Positions 1-9,061 of a DNA stretch of 64,000 bases are shown here, piece after piece. Every line of letters begins with the position of its first letter. The stretch's first letter is position 1. The DNA is from Bacteroidales bacterium. GTDB taxonomy: Bacteria > Bacteroidota > Bacteroidia > Bacteroidales > GCA-2748055. Location of the stretch: positions 1 through 64,000 of the forward strand of contig JAGLOO010000030.1 in assembly GCA_023138875.1 (NCBI GenBank), read 5' to 3'. The notes beneath the pieces are model-generated. The model was given only the letters and a program-made list of their open reading frames with translations. It ran no database searches and had not been told where the DNA came from. Both the position numbers and the translations under genes were made by a program.

Positions 1-899
1 TTACAGGTTCTTAAACAATGATAAGGACATTTTACCGGACGTTTCTCCCCTCTGCTTACCTTTTCAATAAATTCATTTCTAATAGCGCGTCCCGGCATTC
101 CAACCGGACTGTCAATGATTTCCATATCTTCTTCTTTGGAATCAATATATGTCTGCTTGAATTTCATTGAAGCATCACACTCTTCGGTTGTAACGAAACG
201 CGTTCCTATCTGAACACCGGATGCTCCTAAATCCATGATCTCTTTGATATCTGCACCTGTATAAATTCCACCTGCGGCTATCACTGGGATTGTAGTATTG
301 TATTTATCTTCAAATTGTTTCACTTCCTCTAATACGTCTGGCAATAGTTTTTCTAATGCAAATTCGGGATCTTCAAGCTGGATCCTTTTAAATCCTAAGT
401 GTCCGCCAGCTTTTGGCCCTTCAAGAACAATTGCATCAGGGAGATAATCATATTGTTCTTTCCATTTTGTACACAATATTTTTGTAGCCCTTCCGGATGA
501 AACTATCGGAACAAGTTTTGTTTTTGATCCTTTGGTTAAATATTGAGGCAAATTCAAAGGAAGTCCCGCACCCGCAATAATAATATCAATACCTTCTGAA
601 ATTGAAGTTTTTACCAATTCGGTAAAATTTGTAAGTGCAACCATGATATTTACACCTAGAACACCATTGGTCAATTCTCTTGCCTTTTGTATTTCTTTCC
701 TTAATCCCCTATTATTTGCTTCAATGAAATTTTTTGCATAATCAGGCTCAAACATACCAAGTCCGGCTACGGCTATAACTCCAACCCCACCCTCGTTTGC
801 CACTGCTGCTGCTAATCCAGACATTGAAACACCAATGCCCATTCCCCCTTGTATGATTGGAACTTCAATTGTTAGATTTCCTATTTGTAATTCTTTCAT
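1..899 (-). CDS. Nitronate monooxygenase / 2-nitropropane dioxygenase family protein (3' end truncated by window edge)
   Basis: Reverse strand reads MKELQIGNLTIEVPIIQGGMGIGVSMSGLAAAVANEGGVGVIAVAGLG... with FMN-binding TIM-barrel features, ending ...CPYHCLRTC at the edge; ATG at 899. Confidence 0.88.
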   Translation of the reverse strand, partial: MKELQIGNLTIEVPIIQGGMGIGVSMSGLAAAVANEGGVGVIAVAGLGMFEPDYAKNFIEANNRGLRKEIQKARELTNGVLGVNIMVALTNFTELVKTSISEGIDIIIAGAGLPLNLPQYLTKGSKTKLVPIVSSGRATKILCTKWKEQYDYLPDAIVLEGPKAGGHLGFKRIQLEDPEFALEKLLPDVLEEVKQFEDKYNTTIPVIAAGGIYTGADIKEIMDLGASGVQIGTRFVTTEECDASMKFKQTYIDSKEEDMEIIDSPVGMPGRAIRNEFIEKVSRGEKRPVKCPYHCLRTC

Positions 900-1370
900 T
901 TCTTATACTTTTTATGCAAATCTACTCTATTATTGGGAATTAATTTGAAGTTGATGGTATTTGAATTCTTTTGCCCATAGCGAGATTTCCAAACAATACG
1001 GATTCGATAAATGGGTACCGTTAATCTTCATTGTATTTGACTCATATGCAACAACGGAGTAACTTGCATGTAACCAATCTCCAATCCTAAATGCCTGATA
1101 GCCCCAACAAACTGGCCCAATTCTGGCAAGAGCTAAAGCGTAGAAAGGTAGTTCGCTGGTTAATAGATACAGATGATATCTTAGAATTTTGTACAATTTC
1201 GACCCGATTGATATAAAGGAGGAAATCAAATGACAGAAAACAGTAATTCTGGATCTCTAAAAATTGTCTTAATAAGCTTTGATAGTAATTATACAGGAAC
1301 AATTGTCATTTTGATAAATAGTCCAGATTCATTCTTATTATTCACTAATTAAATTATTAGGAGGAATATT

Positions 1371-1742
1371 ATGAAATTTAAAACCATTATGATCATTAAG
1401 GCTATCGTATGCCTGGGATTTTTTCCAATTATGCTGTTTATTCCCGAACAATTCCTAACCTTCATGGGAAGTCCTTTTGGTGCAGGAGCCGCCTTTTTAG
1501 CAAGAATTTACGGAGCTACTCTTGTTGGTAATATGTTACTATGTTGGTTTGGTCGCAATGCTGAAAAGGGTCCAGTACGACAGGCCATTGTATTGGATGT
1601 ATTCTTCTATGACTTGATCGGTTTTATCGCAACTTTGATCTTCTATTTGAATGGTACACTAAACTGGGTTGCTTTTGGCGCCATGTTTATTTATCTGTTC
1701 CTGACAGTCGGATTTGGTTATTTTCTTTTCTCAAAGAAATAA
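1371..1742 (+). CDS. Small integral membrane protein, unknown function
   Basis: 123 aa ORF with about 4 hydrophobic helices; AGGAGG-like RBS upstream (ttaggaggaatatt). Confidence 0.75.
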   Translation: MKFKTIMIIKAIVCLGFFPIMLFIPEQFLTFMGSPFGAGAAFLARIYGATLVGNMLLCWFGRNAEKGPVRQAIVLDVFFYDLIGFIATLIFYLNGTLNWVAFGAMFIYLFLTVGFGYFLFSKK

Positions 1743-1820
1743 TTTACTGAATAGTCTACTCATATTTTCTAAAATACACTAATACGAGAAATAAGTAGAT
1801 TCTTCAATCCCTATTCAACC

Positions 1821-1857
1821 AAAAGAAAAGAGCCCTCAGATAAAATCTCTGAAGGCC
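1821..1857 (-). terminator. Rho-independent terminator (minus strand)
   Basis: Minus strand GCCTTCAGA-gatttta-TCTGAGGGC followed by TCTTTTCTTTT. Confidence 0.6.
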
Positions 1858-2212
1858 TTGATTTTCAGTGTGGGAACTTCTGGGTTACCTCCTTCTCTTC
1901 GTTCAGTCGGTGATCCAAAGGGGGGAACCCTTACACTGAAAAGACAAACCCATTCCTCGCTATCTGGAAAAACCAGTGCCCTTGACCACCTATAGCCAGA
2001 GTAAATTGACCGTCCCAGATCAGAGTTAAGTGATTGTTATTAAACTAAGTATGCCAATTGTAATCTAACCGGCTAAATGTGGTCACAACGTCCCGCTTTT
2101 GCAATACCGTCCTAACTATTGAAAAGATTCTAACCGTCACTGAGAATAAGCAGCTTTGTCTAAACGTGTATTCCCCGACTTTCAGGGAAGGCTTCTAAGA
2201 GGATTCGACTAA

Positions 2213-2782
2213 TCAGACACTTCCAATAGTTTTGATCCGCTTGATTATTACAAAAACCCTAATATCATCTGATAGGAAGGAATAAGCCCCCCTGGCATTC
2301 AAAATATTCGCAGCTATGGCAGTCATGTCCCATGCATCCTGTTCGGTAGCTTCCCATTTTGGGCTTTTAAGTTTTTCAATATCATTTTTATCACCAAATT
2401 CCTTCACTTCCCAAATATCCTGGATAGTGTTATCAAGAAGGTAGGGGTTATCCCAGGCCCACAACCAGGTATTGGATTTCCTTGAAAGAGATCCCACGAT
2501 CTGGTAATCAGCTACAACCCTAGGGATAACACCGACATCGGAGAAGATCATCTTGCCAGTTTCCTGTTCATAGTCCACGCGGCGGAATTGATTTATCCTG
2601 TATTCCCGATCACATTCTGCCTGTTTTGTATCAAGATAAATCCTTGATTCTTCCAATATTTCCAAGTATTGAAGTTGATTCATACCGGTCTGCTTTCTTC
2701 CCGTGGGGATATTTATTCCTTTATGCAAATTACTACCTTGAGGTATATGAGTCAATTGAACACCCGGAAGAGGAATTATCAA
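2213..2782 (-). CDS. DUF6882-like protein
   Basis: 189 aa ORF with WLWAWDNPYL...WEATEQDAWDMTAIAANILNARGAY, resembling the DUF6882 family; true start uncertain. Confidence 0.6.
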   Translation of the reverse strand: MIIPLPGVQLTHIPQGSNLHKGINIPTGRKQTGMNQLQYLEILEESRIYLDTKQAECDREYRINQFRRVDYEQETGKMIFSDVGVIPRVVADYQIVGSLSRKSNTWLWAWDNPYLLDNTIQDIWEVKEFGDKNDIEKLKSPKWEATEQDAWDMTAIAANILNARGAYSFLSDDIRVFVIIKRIKTIGSV

Positions 2783-2810
2783 GTTGCGTGGAATAGATAA
2801 AGAAATTGGA

Positions 2811-2837
2811 GCTCCCAGTGTAATATTGGGAGTTTTT
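2811..2837 (+). terminator. Terminator-like hairpin
   Basis: gCTCCCAgtgtaataTTGGGAGtttttta. Confidence 0.55.
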
Positions 2838-3032
2838 TATACACTGTTATTTCCCTTCCCACCACATTAACCAATAAAACCATGTACGAAAAAGAAGTTG
2901 AGGAGCTATTATTGTGTAATCTGCTTGGGACTGGCGGGAGGGCTATTAAGCCGTTAAAAGTCAACAAAATACTTGACTTATAGGTCTGGATTATCGTAAC
3001 TTGAAAGTTATTAACCCTAAAATCTAACAATC

Positions 3033-3530
3033 ATGAGAAAGTATTTATTTGCATTAATTGCATTTAGTTTATTGGCAAGTGCATCCTGTCAGCAAAAAAT
3101 TGACAACGAGAAAGAAAGGATTGTCCATGCTGATCAATATGTTGAAGCTTGGAATGAGGGTAATCTATCCCTGCTTGACGAGGTTCTCTCCCCTGAGTGT
3201 GTACGTCACTATGTTGATATCTCTGAAGACATCATAGGGATTGAAGCAATTAAGGAATACATCACTTCTTTACGGACAGGTTTTCCAGACTTCAATGTTA
3301 CTCTTGATGAATTAATTATCGCAGAGGATCACACTATTGGAAGATGGACAATTACAGGGACAAATACTGGTCCTATGGGTGACTCGCCCCCTACAGGAAA
3401 AAAAGTCAAATATTCCGGAGTAGAAGTTTCTCGCGTTGTTGATGGGAAGACCATCGAATCATGGGTATTTTTCAACCAGGCAGTGTTATTGACTCAACTT
3501 GGCTATACAATTACTCCACCCGAGGAATAG
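3033..3530 (+). CDS. SnoaL-like / ester cyclase family lipoprotein
   Basis: Lipoprotein signal (LLASASCQQ) then SnoaL-like fold sequence (YVEAWNEGNLSLLDEVLSPECVRHY...GRWTITGTNTGPMGDSPPTGKKV). Confidence 0.85.
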   Translation: MRKYLFALIAFSLLASASCQQKIDNEKERIVHADQYVEAWNEGNLSLLDEVLSPECVRHYVDISEDIIGIEAIKEYITSLRTGFPDFNVTLDELIIAEDHTIGRWTITGTNTGPMGDSPPTGKKVKYSGVEVSRVVDGKTIESWVFFNQAVLLTQLGYTITPPEE

Positions 3531-3557
3531 AACGAACAAATATTGTAGAAAACTATC

Positions 3558-3585
3558 AAGCCCCCGGTTCAAGCTGGGGGCTTTC
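3558..3585 (+). terminator. Rho-independent terminator after SnoaL-like gene
   Basis: aaGCCCCCggttcaagctGGGGGCtttctt. Confidence 0.65.
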
Positions 3586-4556
3586 TTATGCGCTGATATA
3601 TCCCGGCTCATCACATAAACCAGTATGAACTATTCAAAAGAAGTTGAGGAGTTTATTCTATGGTTTGCTTTGTTTGACTGGAAAAATTGGATACGATGAC
3701 CACTCCGGGCCGATTTCAATTGACCATCCAAATGCCTTAGTGCTCTGGGTTTTACATTAGTTGCTGTATACCGGCACAAGGTGGTCACTGCTTCCGTTTT
3801 TTCCAATCAAATTACCCGGCTCTACCGATTCAAGGAAGAAGGCTACTCAATACGTTGTGTTAAGGATTAGCGTGAACTGAGTGTGTTCAGGACAATGAGT
3901 CCAGCCAACTTAAGACCATTCGGTAATTTGTTTAACAAGGCCTTCTCAAAGGAGATATTTAATGTCCCCAAAAATGTGATTTTTTCACCGCAATTCTTAA
4001 CGTTTTCTGTAATCCGATATATTTATTATCGTACACGACGGAAAACAAAACATCGTTTTACAATGTGTTCAGTTAAATAGAAAAACCCATTATTAATAAT
4101 GGCAGCTTTATTATAAGTGTGTTAACGCGTATAAATTCGCATACATGGTTAGACTACCCGCCTAAAGTTCAGAGATTATACCTTTGACACACCTGTCTAT
4201 AATAAACAATGTATCCAGATAATTTATCATACTCTAATGGGTATTATTACAATTTATGGGGCCGAAACACGTAAATATCCCCCCAAACAATTACTGCTTC
4301 TGGAAAGGGCCAAATTTCCGCATTAACCTCCCCCGTTTTAGAATATCAAACAAACGGACGTTTTTCAAGAGTACTTATAGAATAATAATCCATCCCCAAA
4401 TTTAACGAAGAACCAGTCTACTCCGTGAATAAAATTTCGTAATTTAATTGTAGTTATAAGGAAACTAAACCTATTACATCCCATGTATTTTAGTTGCTTC
4501 GCAATAAAATATGTTGTATTTTACTTACTATGCCGCTATTGGCAGTAGAATAATAT

Positions 4557-4563
4557 GTTAGAT
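4557..4563 (+). other. attC-like core site (GTTAGAT), 5' boundary of TIR cassette
   Basis: GTTAGATAGCCA is the near-exact reverse complement of TGGCAATCTAAC at the 3' end of the TIR gene (5291-5302). Confidence 0.5.
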
Positions 4564-4576
4564 AGCCAACGAGATT

Positions 4577-5287
4577 ATGCCATTAAGTATTAAAAAACTA
4601 AAACAGCGTGCAAGGGAGTACGTAGAAATGGAGGCAGACACCAAGGTGCTAAGTGTTAAATTCATTGAATCGTTTACTTTATTTGGCCGAGAAGATGTTG
4701 TCCTTTCCGTTAAGACGACTGATTTTGAAGATCCAGAGTGGTGGGTGGTAGCTGGTTCATCGCCCATGAATCTATATAGTAAAAGAGCAATTAAAAGTGA
4801 TGATGAAGCATTTTCCATGCACACTGGTTTGATGTTGCGAATGATTGCACTGCAAAATCCTAAAGGACCTGAAAGCGTAGGATACGATGCCTTCATTAGT
4901 CATGCAAGTGAGGATAAAGATGAATTGGTTCGCCCTCTTGCTGAAAAACTTGCTGAAATGGGTTTTAATATCTGGTACGACGAATTTGAACTACGTGTTG
5001 GCGATAGCCTACGCCAAAAAATCGATAAGGGTCTCTCTGTTTCGTCCTATGGAATTGTAGTTCTCTCAGAAGCATTTTTTGCTAAAAATTGGCCGCAATA
5101 TGAACTCAATGGTTTAGTCGCACGAGAAATCGATGGTGAGAAAGTCATCCTTCCCGTGTGGCACAACGTAACTAAATCAGATGTACTGAAATATAGTCCG
5201 TCGCTTGCAGATAAAATTGCGTTAAGCTCATCAGGCAAGACAATCGAAGATATAGCAAATGGGTTAGCTGAGGTTTTGAAAGAATAA
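4577..5287 (+). CDS. TIR-domain protein with N-terminal domain of unknown function
   Basis: C-terminal TIR: YDAFISHASEDKDELVRPLAEKLAEMGFNIWYDEFELRVGDSLRQKIDKGLSVSSYGIVVLSEAFFAKNWPQYELNGL; Glu in WYDEFEL at the catalytic position. Confidence 0.88.
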   Translation: MPLSIKKLKQRAREYVEMEADTKVLSVKFIESFTLFGREDVVLSVKTTDFEDPEWWVVAGSSPMNLYSKRAIKSDDEAFSMHTGLMLRMIALQNPKGPESVGYDAFISHASEDKDELVRPLAEKLAEMGFNIWYDEFELRVGDSLRQKIDKGLSVSSYGIVVLSEAFFAKNWPQYELNGLVAREIDGEKVILPVWHNVTKSDVLKYSPSLADKIALSSSGKTIEDIANGLAEVLKE

Positions 5288-5295
5288 AAATGGCA

Positions 5296-5351
5296 ATCTA
5301 ACAAATCACTATAGCAGACCGCAAAGCAGCGGCTTAGTTCCCCCGTTATAT
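5296..5351 (+). repeat. attC-like recombination site 1
   Basis: R'' ATCTAAC - 5 nt - L'' ACTA(T)AGC - loop - L' GCTTAGT - 6 nt - R' GTTATAT; L'' carries one extrahelical base relative to L'. Confidence 0.65.
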
Positions 5352-5375
5352 TAATAACCAAAAGCAAACTCAAGT

Positions 5376-6158
5376 ATGTTATTTCACAACACCTTTGGAA
5401 TACTTTTTCAAATCATTGTATATGTGATTGTTTTTATTCTAAATACAAGGAAGTATAAAAAATCCAATCCTTTCATCTACACTTGCATATTAATAATCTC
5501 GTATATTACACTTTGCACATCGTTGTTTATTTCTACTTGGTATCTCGAAGGGATCATTTTTCCTTCTGAGAAATTCCTTTTTACCAAAAACGGATATCAA
5601 TACTCCTTGATTTTTCTATCAGTTGGCCTTATAATTCAATCCGCAACAGTCTTTTTTACAAAAGACATACTTAATAGATTGTTTTTGCTTTCATTCATAA
5701 AACTAGTGTTTGATTTTTCCATATTCATTTTCATGAAATTCAGTATAATATCCAGTGTTTGGTTCGTAGTTTTTACTGGGGCAATGATAGGTTTAATCTT
5801 TGTAACACTCATAAACAACACTATCAAGTCCGTACTTAAAAAAGTAGAAATTCTTGATTCCGATGAAGAAAAAAAGGAGATTCTTGAATCTATAAAAGAA
5901 GACCAAAATAGATTTCTTCGGTTTGGAATGCAAGGAATCCTAGCCCTAGCTGCTTCCATTGGTATTAGTATGTCGATACTTTTCCAAGGAGGAGCAGGAA
6001 AATGGGAAGATCAAACAGTAATTATATGTTCAATGAACATGGTACTTGCATTTTCATTGATCCTGTTTGGGTTTCTAGCTTGGATAGTCAAACCCTATTT
6101 AAGAAGTTTTATGATGGTAAGATATTATTACCGGAGGTATCCCGATAATATAACGTAA
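5376..6158 (+). CDS. Multi-pass membrane protein, unknown function
   Basis: 260 aa ORF with several TM segments and a charged central region; lies between two attC-like sites. Confidence 0.75.
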   Translation: MLFHNTFGILFQIIVYVIVFILNTRKYKKSNPFIYTCILIISYITLCTSLFISTWYLEGIIFPSEKFLFTKNGYQYSLIFLSVGLIIQSATVFFTKDILNRLFLLSFIKLVFDFSIFIFMKFSIISSVWFVVFTGAMIGLIFVTLINNTIKSVLKKVEILDSDEEKKEILESIKEDQNRFLRFGMQGILALAASIGISMSILFQGGAGKWEDQTVIICSMNMVLAFSLILFGFLAWIVKPYLRSFMMVRYYYRRYPDNIT

Positions 6159-6258
6159 AACCTATGGGGATCAATATTTGAATATCATAGAGGAACAACA
6201 TATTATCAACATACTTTTCCGCTACTCATAAACTCCCCTAATATTATTACTCAGAAAA

Positions 6259-6345
6259 ATATAAAAATACACTAAACCGGACGCCGGGATCGCATACAGG
6301 TAATAGCATCTGTGGTGCGGGCGCCGCTTAGTTCCACTGTTGTGC
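6259..6345 (+). repeat. attC-like recombination site 2 (degenerate R'')
   Basis: ATATAAA - 5 nt - ACTAAACC ... GCTTAGT - 6 nt - GTTGTGC; same 5/6 nt spacers as site 1; stem ACTAA.CGG.CGCC/GGCGCCGCTTAGT. Confidence 0.5.
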
Positions 6346-6425
6346 TCCCAAAAATAGGACACAATCCATGTTGAACTGTATCCTTTTCTGTAACCTTTGT
6401 TTTTTCAATCCTTCTGTAAGCCTTG

Positions 6426-6500
6426 TGGGAACTACTGGATTCGAACCAGTGACCCCCTGCTTGTAAGGCAGGTGCTCTGAACCAGCTGAGCTAAGCTCCC
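6426..6500 (-). tRNA. tRNA-Val (anticodon TAC)
   Basis: Cloverleaf on minus strand: GGGAGCT acceptor, TAGCTCAGCTGGTTCAGAGC D arm, CCTGC-CTTACAA-GCAGG anticodon arm, GGTTCGAATCC T arm; CCA not encoded. Confidence 0.95.
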
Positions 6501-6596
6501 AATTGCGGCTGCAAATATAGATGATCTCGGCGAAATCACAAAAAAAGATTTGCTTTTTTTGTATATTTCAAATTCCTATCAATAAACCCAGCGACC

Positions 6597-8303
6597 ATGC
6601 ATAGAGTCGGATTGACTTTCAGGGGGATACAGCTTTTTACAGGGGCCATTCTAATGGCTTTCCTTCTCTTTTCATGTAAAAGCAAAAAAGAGGAAACTGA
6701 GGTGGAACCGCATGTGAAAGTGGTAATCGATTCCACCTACCATGCAATGAATCCCATGGACCTGGTATTTGACACCCTGGAACTGGCCATGATCGATTCC
6801 GGGATGGCCGATCTGGTTGATGCATATCAAAGCATCAGGGCATACGATCTGCCAAACACCACCCCCCCGGCCATACAGTTCAATCCCCTGCCCCATGGTT
6901 TCCGGATTCCGGAGCCCACTCCAAAAGTAAATTGGGATATACCCTCAGGGATTACCAGACCTGCCTGGGAAGCCGACCTGGCTTTTATGTCCATCCCCGG
7001 GTTGGCATCCCTGCTGCGATCAGGAGAGATTTCCTGCCTGGCACTCACAGAATTCTACCTGAACCGATTAAAGAAATATGATCCCCAGCTCCATTGCGTG
7101 GTAACACTCACCGAGGAATATGCCATCAAGCAGGCTAAGAAGATGGATGCTGAACTTGCTGCCGGGAAGGACCGGGGAATCCTCCATGGCATCCCTTATG
7201 GAGCCAAGGACCTTTTCTCATTCCCCGGCTACCCGACCACCTGGGGAGCGGGAGCTTATAAGGACCAGATGATCGATGAGACTGCCGGGATCATTTCAAA
7301 ACTGGAAGAAGCCGGGGCGGTCCTGGTGGCTAAGACCACACTGGGTGCCCTTGCCATGGGTGATGTCTGGTTTGCCGACACCACACGGAATCCCTGGAAC
7401 CCGGAAGAGGGTTCCAGTGGTTCATCGGCTGGTTCAGCTTCTGCCACAGCGGCCGGGCTGGTCCCCTTTGCCATCGGTACCGAAACATGGGGATCCATAG
7501 TCTCCCCTGCCACACGATGCGGCACCACGGGACTGCGGCCCACCTATGGCAGGGTCACCCGCTCAGGGGCCATGGCCCTCAGCTGGAGCATGGACAAGGT
7601 GGGACCCATATGCAGAAGCGCTGCAGACTGTGCCATCGTCTTTGATGCCATCAGGGGACTGGATCCTGCTGATAAAACACTCATTGATGCAGGGTATACC
7701 TATGCCGAGGTTGACCTCTCACAATTGAAAATCGGCTATTTTAAAAGTGCATTTGATGCTGAGTATGATGTATCCAGGTTTGATAAGCAAACGCTTCGCG
7801 TGCTCAGGAAACTGGGCGCCGAGCTGATACCGGTGGAGCTGGACAATGATGATATTCCTTTATATGCACTCTCCATCATCCTGCAAGCGGAAGCCGCCGC
7901 CGCATTTGATGATTTGACCCGTTCAAACCGGGATACACTGCTGGTGAGACAGCACCGCTATGCCTGGCCCAATGTTTTCAGAACAGCCAGGTACATTACT
8001 GCTGTGGAGTATATCCAGGCCAACCGCATCAGGCACGACCTGATTGAGGAGTATCACAAGAAAATGCAAGATTTTGATGTGGTGGTTACCCCCTCATTCC
8101 AGGGTGGCAATCAACTTCTGGCAACAAACCTGACCGGACATCCGGTGGTGGTGGTCCCCAATGGTTTTAAAGAAAACGGTTCCCCTGTCAGCATCAGTTT
8201 CCTTGGAAACCTGTTCGATGAAGAAACCATTCTTGCTGTGGCCGCTGCCTACCAGGAAGCAACCGGATTTCATAAGAAGAGGCCGGAACTGACCTCTGAT
8301 TAG
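6597..8303 (+). CDS. Amidase signature (GatA-like) family lipoprotein
   Basis: Lipoprotein signal (LLFSCKSKK) and amidase signature GSSGSSAGSASATAAGLVPFAIGTETWGSIVSPA. Confidence 0.9.
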   Translation: MHRVGLTFRGIQLFTGAILMAFLLFSCKSKKEETEVEPHVKVVIDSTYHAMNPMDLVFDTLELAMIDSGMADLVDAYQSIRAYDLPNTTPPAIQFNPLPHGFRIPEPTPKVNWDIPSGITRPAWEADLAFMSIPGLASLLRSGEISCLALTEFYLNRLKKYDPQLHCVVTLTEEYAIKQAKKMDAELAAGKDRGILHGIPYGAKDLFSFPGYPTTWGAGAYKDQMIDETAGIISKLEEAGAVLVAKTTLGALAMGDVWFADTTRNPWNPEEGSSGSSAGSASATAAGLVPFAIGTETWGSIVSPATRCGTTGLRPTYGRVTRSGAMALSWSMDKVGPICRSAADCAIVFDAIRGLDPADKTLIDAGYTYAEVDLSQLKIGYFKSAFDAEYDVSRFDKQTLRVLRKLGAELIPVELDNDDIPLYALSIILQAEAAAAFDDLTRSNRDTLLVRQHRYAWPNVFRTARYITAVEYIQANRIRHDLIEEYHKKMQDFDVVVTPSFQGGNQLLATNLTGHPVVVVPNGFKENGSPVSISFLGNLFDEETILAVAAAYQEATGFHKKRPELTSD

Positions 8304-9061
8304 TTTGTTTTTTTAGCGAACCCGAGGATCAATTTCTTTTCAATCAGATCCCCGATAAATGCGGAGAGAGCATCATCAAGGTATTTTTCGCTTTCAATAC
8401 CTGCCACATGTGCAATGTCTCCTTTCAGGTCATTCAACGCAATACGCTCATCCACCAGGCGGGTGAGGATGTAGGTATTCAATCCTGAAAGGTTCAGGAA
8501 TTGCACATTTCCGGTTTCGGGGGAACGGAATACCAGCACGAAATAGTCACCTTTTAACTCAGAAGTATTCTCAGCGGAATGCATGTGTACCGGGTACTCC
8601 AGCCTGACAATCTCATATTCAGGATTGAATGCCAGCCTGTCCTTAAAAATATTTCCTGTCTGACTAAAATCGGGGAATGGCCTGTCGGGCATGGTATGGA
8701 TCTCTATTTCGATCCACTCGAAATATAGCAAATCGTCCAGGTAGGGTTTCTCTATCCGTGTACCGGTTTCCTGGTTGGCATGATACTGGTAAAACTCAAA
8801 CGGAAGTTTCCAGATCTGAGGAGTTTGAGGTTGTTCACCGGAGAAAAAATCCTGAACCAGCATATCCCAGCGTTCCTCACCCAGGGCCGCCAGTGTAATA
8901 GGGAATGCGGTATCCATGGTATCCCTGACCACATTGTATACAAGTCGCCTGTAATGATGCACCCTGCCAGGAGTTATACCTGGAATATCCTGCTCAACAC
9001 CGGTCCTGCAATAATCTCCCAGGAGGTTCTGAATCTTTTCTGTATCCTTATGCAGTTTCAT
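8300..9061 (-). CDS. DUF2063 family protein (HvfC/BufC-like), RiPP biosynthesis partner
   Basis: N-terminal DUF2063-like region (YRRLVYNVVRDTMDTAFPITLAALGEERWDMLVQDFF); ATGA overlap with DUF692 gene. Confidence 0.8.
   Translation of the reverse strand: MKLHKDTEKIQNLLGDYCRTGVEQDIPGITPGRVHHYRRLVYNVVRDTMDTAFPITLAALGEERWDMLVQDFFSGEQPQTPQIWKLPFEFYQYHANQETGTRIEKPYLDDLLYFEWIEIEIHTMPDRPFPDFSQTGNIFKDRLAFNPEYEIVRLEYPVHMHSAENTSELKGDYFVLVFRSPETGNVQFLNLSGLNTYILTRLVDERIALNDLKGDIAHVAGIESEKYLDDALSAFIGDLIEKKLILGFAKKTN

Noticed and set aside
930-1302. ORFs 930..1229 and 1087..1302 on the minus strand
   Set aside because: Overlapping frames, no recognisable domain, no convincing RBS; probably spurious in AT-rich DNA
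3883-4080. 65-aa ORF in the AT-rich intergenic region
   Set aside because: No domain or signal peptide and biased composition; likely chance ORF or IS debris
4528-4563. A complete third attC-like site upstream of the TIR gene
   Set aside because: A small hairpin (TACT-AT-GCC/GGC-AGTA) precedes GTTAGAT, but no R'' with correct spacing was found; only the core site is reported
6149-6155. ATATAAC at the end of the membrane gene as the true R'' of attC-like site 2
   Set aside because: Also complementary to the cassette start GTTATAT, but it would make a ~197 bp site without an adjacent L''; the 6259 position has correct spacing and stem, so it is preferred, though not excluded
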